Part shown: positions 59,346 to 64,000 of the stretch, in pieces | Position numbering within the stretch: the stretch's first letter is position 1 | Layout: each line of letters begins with the position of its first letter | Source of the DNA: CAZJAT01 sp964544145 | Lineage (GTDB): Bacteria > Hydrothermota > 32-111 | Length of the DNA stretch: 64,000 nucleotides | Assembly (NCBI GenBank): GCA_964544145.1 | Contig: CAZJAT010000002.1 | Location: 1 to 64,000, forward strand | Direction: 5' to 3' | Notes under the pieces: model-generated | What the model was told of the DNA's origin: nothing | Databases searched by the model: none | The model's input: the letters and a program-made list of their open reading frames with translations, nothing else | Program-made: the position numbers and the translations under genes

Positions 59346-61344
59346 ATACCTTTTAATTACTTTTATTATCATTATATCTATCCTGATGCTGGGTAATAAG
59401 CGAATTGACTATGATGCAGATAATATTACCATATATAATGATAAACGAGTAATGCTTGAAAATAATGTTATATTTAAATCCTCCGATTTTGAAATCAAAT
59501 CAGATAATGCTGTAATAATAGATTCTCTAAATTTGTTTATTGCTCACAGCAATGTTATGCTTATGAGGGGTAATAATATAATCAATGGAGATTCTGTTTA
59601 TTATTATTTTAAGGAAGAAACAGGTATTATTTATGGAGGAGATTCAAAGATTGATAAAGGTTATTTTTACGGAAATGAAATAGTCTCTAAAAATGATGAT
59701 GTGTTCAATATCAAAAATGGATATTTTACAACGTGCGACAGTATCAAAAACCCTCATTATAAAATATTCGGTTCACGGATTACATATTATGAAAATGACA
59801 GGGTATACCTTTACCCGGCAATCCTTTACTTGAGAAATGTTCCTGTATTTGCATTGCCTTTTGCCCTAATTCCTGCGGCTTCAACAAGGAAATCCGGTTT
59901 TTTAATGCCAAAAGTCGGATATGATGCATTAAATGGATTTTTTGTAAGGAATATGTCATACTTCTGGGCAGTAAATAATTTTTCAGATATGACATTTTCC
60001 GGTGATGCCTATCAAAACGGCAATATGATTGTAAATTATGAATTGAGAGTACTGGTAAAACCTTATGTTAATTTCAATCTATACAGCACTATTGCTTTTG
60101 AAAATACTAGGAGATGGTCAATCAAAGGTGACTATTCTCATTCATTGCCATATGGTATTGAAATGAAAAGTAAATGGGATTATATCTCTGACCTTGACAT
60201 TTTAACAGATTATTCTGATACAAACATTGTTAATTTGAAAAGAACAACAGAAACATTTATTTCGCTATCAAAGAGTTTTAAACGGTATTCAGCATATACA
60301 TCAGTCAATTACAGAAAGGATTTTGCCGACAATTCAAGCATTGCTAATCTTCCCGTGTATAGAGGATATGTATCGAAAATACAGTTATTCAAAATAAAGT
60401 ATATTCTTGATAATGGATTAAATTATTCACATTCGCACAATTTTTCAAACACAACTGAAATGGACAGTATATCTCAAAATTATTATTCATTACTATTAAA
60501 TAATTCATTTGATACTTATTATACAATGTTAAGATTCATAAACATTAAGCCGGTATCAAGTATCAATTATACAAGGAACAATGCGCGGAATATTTCAAAA
60601 GCAATTGCTTCAGCCGGTATTTCGGCAACAACGCAATTATATGGAACTTCAAAATTCGGATTATCAGGATTCAGCAAATTCAGACATACAATGATACCGA
60701 GTATTTCATACAGGAAAAACAGTAATATTTATATGAATTATACTGATTGGGAAACTGATTCTATTATACCATCCGAATATGCAACATTTTCATTAACAAA
60801 CAATTATGAAGGTAAATATTCAGAAGCAATAAAGGTGCTTTTGAAGAATAGCAATTCAATAACATATGATATTAAAAAGGATTCATTTTCTGTTTTATCA
60901 TCAAATATTACAATTCTTCCTTCATATTTCATTAACTCAACAGTAGGTATTAAATATAATTTCTATTCCAAAGACATTGTATATAATATTACATCATTAA
61001 TGAGAAATGAAATTTCTAATCCATTTGCCGAAAATAAGATTCATATGACACTGTCATCGTCTGTCAATATTCAGGCTGATTCCATCATCAAAAATCAGCT
61101 CTCTGCTTCTGTTGGGGGAAGGATAGGAAAGTCGCTAAATATATCATATTCAATGCTTTATGATTTTTTGGATATGAAAACAGTATCATCCCAATTAACG
61201 ATAAATAAGGATTTACACTGCTGGAAAGGCAGCTTTAGTATCTCAACTTATGGGGACAATTTTAAGTATGACTTCAGTCTTTCACTTAAAGAAATGCCTG
61301 AAATATCAATAGATAAAAATCTGCTTGCACCCCTGTTTCTCTAA
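59323..61344 (+). CDS. lptD: LptD/OstA-like LPS-assembly outer-membrane protein
   Basis: A 673-residue protein. After a signal-like segment (YLLITFIIIISILML) comes an OstA/LptA-like beta-taco domain (MLENNVIFKSSDFEIKSDNAVI, GDSVYYYFKEETGIIYGG). The LptD barrel follows, with the family's RITYYENDRVYLYPAILYLRNVPVFALPFALIPAASTRKSGFL near residues 160-195. It pairs with LptE to insert LPS. The sequence is shorter than E. coli LptD (784). The inter-domain Cys pairs of LptD are largely absent. With lptF/lptG this shows LPS or a similar glycolipid. Confidence 0.85.
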   Translation: MIGKIRNKYLLITFIIIISILMLGNKRIDYDADNITIYNDKRVMLENNVIFKSSDFEIKSDNAVIIDSLNLFIAHSNVMLMRGNNIINGDSVYYYFKEETGIIYGGDSKIDKGYFYGNEIVSKNDDVFNIKNGYFTTCDSIKNPHYKIFGSRITYYENDRVYLYPAILYLRNVPVFALPFALIPAASTRKSGFLMPKVGYDALNGFFVRNMSYFWAVNNFSDMTFSGDAYQNGNMIVNYELRVLVKPYVNFNLYSTIAFENTRRWSIKGDYSHSLPYGIEMKSKWDYISDLDILTDYSDTNIVNLKRTTETFISLSKSFKRYSAYTSVNYRKDFADNSSIANLPVYRGYVSKIQLFKIKYILDNGLNYSHSHNFSNTTEMDSISQNYYSLLLNNSFDTYYTMLRFINIKPVSSINYTRNNARNISKAIASAGISATTQLYGTSKFGLSGFSKFRHTMIPSISYRKNSNIYMNYTDWETDSIIPSEYATFSLTNNYEGKYSEAIKVLLKNSNSITYDIKKDSFSVLSSNITILPSYFINSTVGIKYNFYSKDIVYNITSLMRNEISNPFAENKIHMTLSSSVNIQADSIIKNQLSASVGGRIGKSLNISYSMLYDFLDMKTVSSQLTINKDLHCWKGSFSISTYGDNFKYDFSLSLKEMPEISIDKNLLAPLFL

Positions 61345-61351
61345 AATCACT

Positions 61352-61377
61352 TGTAATGCGGATTACAGCTATTTTTC
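61352..61377 (+). terminator. Possible terminator after lptD
   Basis: TGTAAT (61352-61357) pairs with ATTACA (61362-61367) around GCGG, followed by GCTATTTTTCC. The stem is short. Confidence 0.35.
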
Positions 61378-61380
61378 CAC

Positions 61381-61408
61381 TTGACAAAAAAATAAAAATG
61401 ATTTAAAC
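61381..61408 (+). promoter_or_regulatory. HU gene promoter
   Basis: TTGACA (61381-61386), 16-nt spacer, TTAAAC (61403-61408). The leader contains AGGAGG before the ATG at 61455. Confidence 0.45.
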
Positions 61409-61454
61409 TTTGAGCAGGTTATGAAATGATAAAAAAACCACAGGAGGTTTTTAG

Positions 61455-61727
61455 ATGAACAAAAAAGAAATGATCGAAATGATCGCATCAGAAGTAGGGC
61501 TTACAAAGAAGCAGGCCAATCATGCAGTGGACACAATCTTTGCAGGAATTGAAAAAGAGCTGAAGAAAAAGAAAAAGGTGACACTTGTCGGATTTGGAAC
61601 ATTCTCTGTGAAGAAAAGAAAAGCCCGTAAAGGCATCAATCCTCAGACCGGTGCCGAAATAAAGATTAAAGCATCAAAGGTTCCTCATTTCAAACCAGGT
61701 GCAAAGCTTAAGAAAGCAGTGAACTAA
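61455..61727 (+). CDS. HU-family DNA-binding protein
   Basis: A 90-residue nucleoid protein of standard size. NKKEMIEMIASEVGLTKKQANHAVDTIF forms the helical dimer part, and VTLVGFGTFSVKKRKARKGINPQTG the arm with the conserved GFGTF and RxGxNPxTG motifs; KVPHFKPGAKLKKAVN ends the protein. HU bends and compacts DNA. It has its own promoter and terminator, so it is a single-gene unit with an AGGAGG site. Confidence 0.97.
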   Translation: MNKKEMIEMIASEVGLTKKQANHAVDTIFAGIEKELKKKKKVTLVGFGTFSVKKRKARKGINPQTGAEIKIKASKVPHFKPGAKLKKAVN

Positions 61728-61745
61728 GAGGAGAAGGAAATCTTT

Positions 61746-61774
61746 AAAAGGGGGACTTGTTCCCCCTTTTTTTT
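61746..61774 (+). terminator. Strong intrinsic terminator after HU
   Basis: 10-bp stem AAAAGGGGGA / TCCCCCTTTT with loop CTTGT, followed by TTTT: a classic rho-independent terminator, 18 nt after the HU stop and only 6 nt before the maf ATG. Confidence 0.9.
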
Positions 61775-61780
61775 ATACCT

Positions 61781-62377
61781 ATGAAAATAATACTAGCTTC
61801 ACAATCACCAAGAAGGAATGATATTCTGAATGCAGCAGGAATATCATTCAATGCAGTCAACCATATGTTTGATGAGAAATCCGTTGGCTTCACAAGTCCT
61901 GCAGAATATGTAAAGAAGTGTGCTATTGGTAAAGCGCGGAGTATTTTGAATAGCTATACCAAGTCAATGATCATTGGTTCTGATACCATAGTATATTTAA
62001 ATGGTGAAATCATTGGCAAACCAGAATCAAGGGAAGATGCGGAAAGAATGCTTAATTTATTATCAGGAAAAACGCATTATGTTTATTCCGGAATAGCAAT
62101 AATATATGAAGGAAAGGAATATATTGATTATGTAAAAACAGCAGTGTCTTTTCACAAGCTTGACAATCAAGAGATAAATGAATATTTAAATAATGCTCAA
62201 TATATGGACAAAGCAGGGGCATATGCAATACAGGATAAAGCATCAATATTTATTGAGAAAATCAAAGGTGATTATTTTAATATAGTAGGATTTCCTTTGA
62301 CTTCTTTAAGAGAAATGATTTATAATATAACAGGAAAAAAATATTATGAAATCATATACAGAAAAAATAGAAATTAA
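61781..62377 (+). CDS. maf: Maf-family nucleoside triphosphate pyrophosphatase
   Basis: About 198 residues. The start MKIILASQSPRRNDIL at 61781 is the family's canonical N-terminus; the longer upstream frame would run through the terminator. GSDTIVYLNGEIIGKPESREDAERML and LLSGKTHYVYSGI carry the catalytic residues. Maf proteins hydrolyse dTTP/UTP or modified nucleotides. There is no ribosome-binding site, since the HU terminator occupies the space. Confidence 0.92.
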   Translation: MKIILASQSPRRNDILNAAGISFNAVNHMFDEKSVGFTSPAEYVKKCAIGKARSILNSYTKSMIIGSDTIVYLNGEIIGKPESREDAERMLNLLSGKTHYVYSGIAIIYEGKEYIDYVKTAVSFHKLDNQEINEYLNNAQYMDKAGAYAIQDKASIFIEKIKGDYFNIVGFPLTSLREMIYNITGKKYYEIIYRKNRN

Positions 62378-62765
62378 AACAAATCCAAGCATTAACATGG
62401 TTGATATAACAAATGATATACAATCTATTATTGATAAATCAAATATATTGGATGGCATAGTCAATGTGTCAGCCATAGGGTCAACAGCGGGAATAACAAC
62501 AATAGAGTATGAAAACGGTCTTAAAAAGGATTTTGAAGAATTAATGCAGCAATTGATTCCTGAAGATAGGGAATATGCACATAACAAAAAATGGCATGAT
62601 GGAAACGGCTACTCTCATTTGCGGTCATCATTAATTGGTACATCACAGAGCTTTCAGGTAGAATCAGGGAGAATACTTCTCGGCACATGGCAGCAGATTA
62701 TACTGATAGATTTTGATAATAAGAAGCGTAACAGAATTTATTCTGTTAAGGTGATTGGACTTTGA
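62346..62765 (+). CDS. YjbQ/UPF0047 family protein
   Basis: A 139-residue UPF0047 protein. The conserved GNGYSHLRSSLIGTSQ near residue 84 and LLGTWQQIILIDFDN near 113 contain the family's His and Glu/Asp residues. NMVDITNDIQSIIDKS is the usual N-terminal helix. Some members show thiamine phosphate synthase-like activity in vitro. It overlaps maf by 32 bp and the next gene by 4 bp. Confidence 0.9.
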   Translation: MKSYTEKIEIKTNPSINMVDITNDIQSIIDKSNILDGIVNVSAIGSTAGITTIEYENGLKKDFEELMQQLIPEDREYAHNKKWHDGNGYSHLRSSLIGTSQSFQVESGRILLGTWQQIILIDFDNKKRNRIYSVKVIGL

Positions 62766-63934
62766 AGATAATTATATCATTTTTAATTATTATTCCGGTG
62801 ATTATTACAGCATATTATCAAGATACAGATATTGCTGATATGAATATTTCCTTTGATGAGTATCCTTTCTATTTGAATTATTATTATGCAGATCATTTAT
62901 CCATATTTGATGGGATTGATTATAAGTCACCTGAAGTCTTTTATCCTGACAGGTTATTTACAAGAACATTTTTCTATGATAATTATTCTGTTTTCATAGA
63001 GGATGAATCAATAAAAAAGATATATTCCATTAAGCCTATTTTGAATGAACTAAATTATGGCATAGGCATTATTAACAGTTCTGTCAGAAATAGAATATAT
63101 GGATCTCTGTTTTTTGCTGATTCACAGAACACTGTGCATGCAAATACGCTTGTGTCGCTCATAAAGGACAATCCTTATGCATATAGGAATACAATAAACT
63201 TTATGCATAGAAATGCTATAATAAGAGCAGATATTGATAATGACCATTATTCTCTTCAAGGCGGATTTCAAAATGATAAAATATATTTAATTGCCGGAAT
63301 GGACAATGACAAGGTCGTTTCAATCAAATGGAATATGGAATTGCTCAATACAAACTTTTATGGAAAAACAGAATATAATTCTAATGACAACAGTACGGAA
63401 GAGCTAATATATGCATCATATCCAATCCGAATAGGAAGATCATTAATTGTGCCGAGAATTATATATAGTGATTCGCTTTTAATTAATTTGGGTTACTCAT
63501 ACAGAATTCTGCCGCAGATGACATTGATAAGTTCTTATAGTGGCTTAAATAATCATTCATTTAATGCCGGAATAAGATATGATGAAAAACATATATTATT
63601 CAACAGTATTGTGAAATATATGTATCCGGAAAAGAGAACTGAATATTTTATGTCAGGTGTATTACATGGGGATAATTTTCTTTTTAGTCTAGATATGAGT
63701 TATGACTCATTGCCCACATATTGTACGTCTTTCTATTTTGTTTACCCATTCTATGACGGGAATCTCAAACCAGGACTATTTTGCGAGTATAACAGCAATC
63801 AGGAATTATATATTGCTGCAGTGATTGAGCTTATTGAAACGGAAATATATGCCGGTACTGTTCTTTATTTGGATAAAAGGGAATATCTTATCAAAGGTGG
63901 ATTCACTTGGTATTTTTCCGAACACTCTTATTGA
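62762..63934 (+). CDS. Secreted beta-rich protein of unknown function
   Basis: A 390-residue protein beginning with TTG in a TTGA overlap. The N-terminus KIIISFLIIIPVIITAY is a signal peptide. The rest is made of many short amphipathic strands with Tyr/Phe/Asn-rich composition (e.g. ELNYGIGIINSSVRNRIYGSLFF, LLINLGYSYRILPQMTLISS), suggesting an outer-membrane barrel, though the C-terminus (GGFTWYFSEHSY) is not a classical one. No family is recognised. It overlaps the next gene by 28 bp. Confidence 0.65.
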   Translation: MKIIISFLIIIPVIITAYYQDTDIADMNISFDEYPFYLNYYYADHLSIFDGIDYKSPEVFYPDRLFTRTFFYDNYSVFIEDESIKKIYSIKPILNELNYGIGIINSSVRNRIYGSLFFADSQNTVHANTLVSLIKDNPYAYRNTINFMHRNAIIRADIDNDHYSLQGGFQNDKIYLIAGMDNDKVVSIKWNMELLNTNFYGKTEYNSNDNSTEELIYASYPIRIGRSLIVPRIIYSDSLLINLGYSYRILPQMTLISSYSGLNNHSFNAGIRYDEKHILFNSIVKYMYPEKRTEYFMSGVLHGDNFLFSLDMSYDSLPTYCTSFYFVYPFYDGNLKPGLFCEYNSNQELYIAAVIELIETEIYAGTVLYLDKREYLIKGGFTWYFSEHSY

Positions 63935-64000
63935 GTACAGTTTTATTGACAATCAGCATTAATGCATTTGATATCACTCCGGTAAGAATAAGATATGAAG
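63907..64000 (+). CDS. Start of a secreted protein, cut by window end
   Basis: A TTG at 63907 follows AAAGGTGG (63893-63900) by 6 nt and opens a frame that remains open to the window end: (M)VFFRTLLLSTVLLTISINAF, then DITPVRIRYE. This is a good signal peptide. A later TTG at 63931 is possible but lacks a ribosome-binding site. It continues the operon of the previous gene. Only 31 codons are visible, so no function can be given. Confidence 0.5.
   Translation, partial: MVFFRTLLLSTVLLTISINAFDITPVRIRYE

Noticed and set aside
61757..61780. Longer maf N-terminus from TTG 61757
   Set aside because: It would translate through the HU terminator hairpin; the canonical MKIILASQSPRR start is at 61781.
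1..64000. tRNA, rRNA, CRISPR arrays or transposase genes
   Set aside because: None could be recognised on either strand; the two inverted-repeat elements carry no open frame.

Overview
The window reads as the chromosomal replication-origin neighbourhood of an AT-rich, diderm (Gram-negative-type) bacterium. Outer-membrane evidence is direct: LptD, LptF and LptG, a TonB-dependent receptor, a PorV/PorQ-like barrel, LspA with several lipobox proteins, and an MCE-domain lipoprotein. A T9SS-like C-terminal tail on a secreted nuclease plus a PorV-like protein point towards the FCB superphylum or an uncultivated relative (Cloacimonadota or WOR-3-like). That placement is inference from gene content. 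A 100-N scaffold join inside dnaA shows this is a draft, probably metagenome-derived, assembly.

Layout. 1-2034: a large secreted protein on the minus strand, cut by the window edge, with a poly-A tract in its promoter spacer. 2236-2868: a higBA toxin-antitoxin pair. 2869-5105: the oriC region, with repeats, DnaA boxes and dnaA, then dnaN. 6216-18842: DUF523, PBP1A, an OmpA-like protein, a PP-loop enzyme, rsmG, two parS sites, parA-parB, three tandem M42 aminopeptidases, an M23 peptidase, bactofilin, an M50 protease, a lipoprotein and rubrerythrin. This is a long chromosome-segregation, envelope and proteolysis run. 18862-19079: a 218-bp inverted-repeat element. 19206-30530: Smr protein, gyrA, moxR, an EnvC-like protein and the conserved holB-ricT-metG-tatD-ksgA series, ending in a YprB-like nuclease. 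30507-42728: blocks on alternating strands with envelope genes, trpS, folC, pdxJ, lptF-lptG, a radical SAM protein and endonuclease I. 42835-46142: a STAS-like protein, a TonB receptor and its lipoprotein. 46147-54059: an M23 peptidase, prmA, groES-groEL, an FmdB-like protein, mnmG, a PTS EIIA and a CpsB-like phosphatase. 54135-54351: a second copy of the inverted-repeat element. 54417-64000: TPR protein, upp, ileS, dksA-like, lspA, lptD, HU, maf, yjbQ, an unknown secreted protein and the start of another one.

Genes work together in recognisable sets: replication and segregation (dnaA, dnaN, gyrA, holB, parA, parB, parS, HU); cell-wall growth and remodelling (PBP1A, OmpA-like, three M23 proteins of which one has lost its zinc ligands, bactofilin, SPOR protein); LPS export (lptD, lptF, lptG); translation and tRNA/rRNA modification (metG, trpS, ileS, rsmG, ksgA, prmA, mnmG).

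The most unusual signals are regulatory or structural. Twelve first-in-unit genes have a sigma70-type promoter whose -10 box ends only 6-10 nt before the start codon with no ribosome-binding site between, as expected for leaderless mRNAs. Two ~217-bp elements carry perfect 27-28-bp inverted ends that differ from each other only by paired changes. A promoter has a 15-bp homopolymer in its spacer and could be phase-variable. The dnaA scaffold gap is flanked by an exact 55-bp duplication and appears spurious. KsgA lacks the Asn of its NLPY motif. No rRNA, tRNA, CRISPR array or transposase gene was found.
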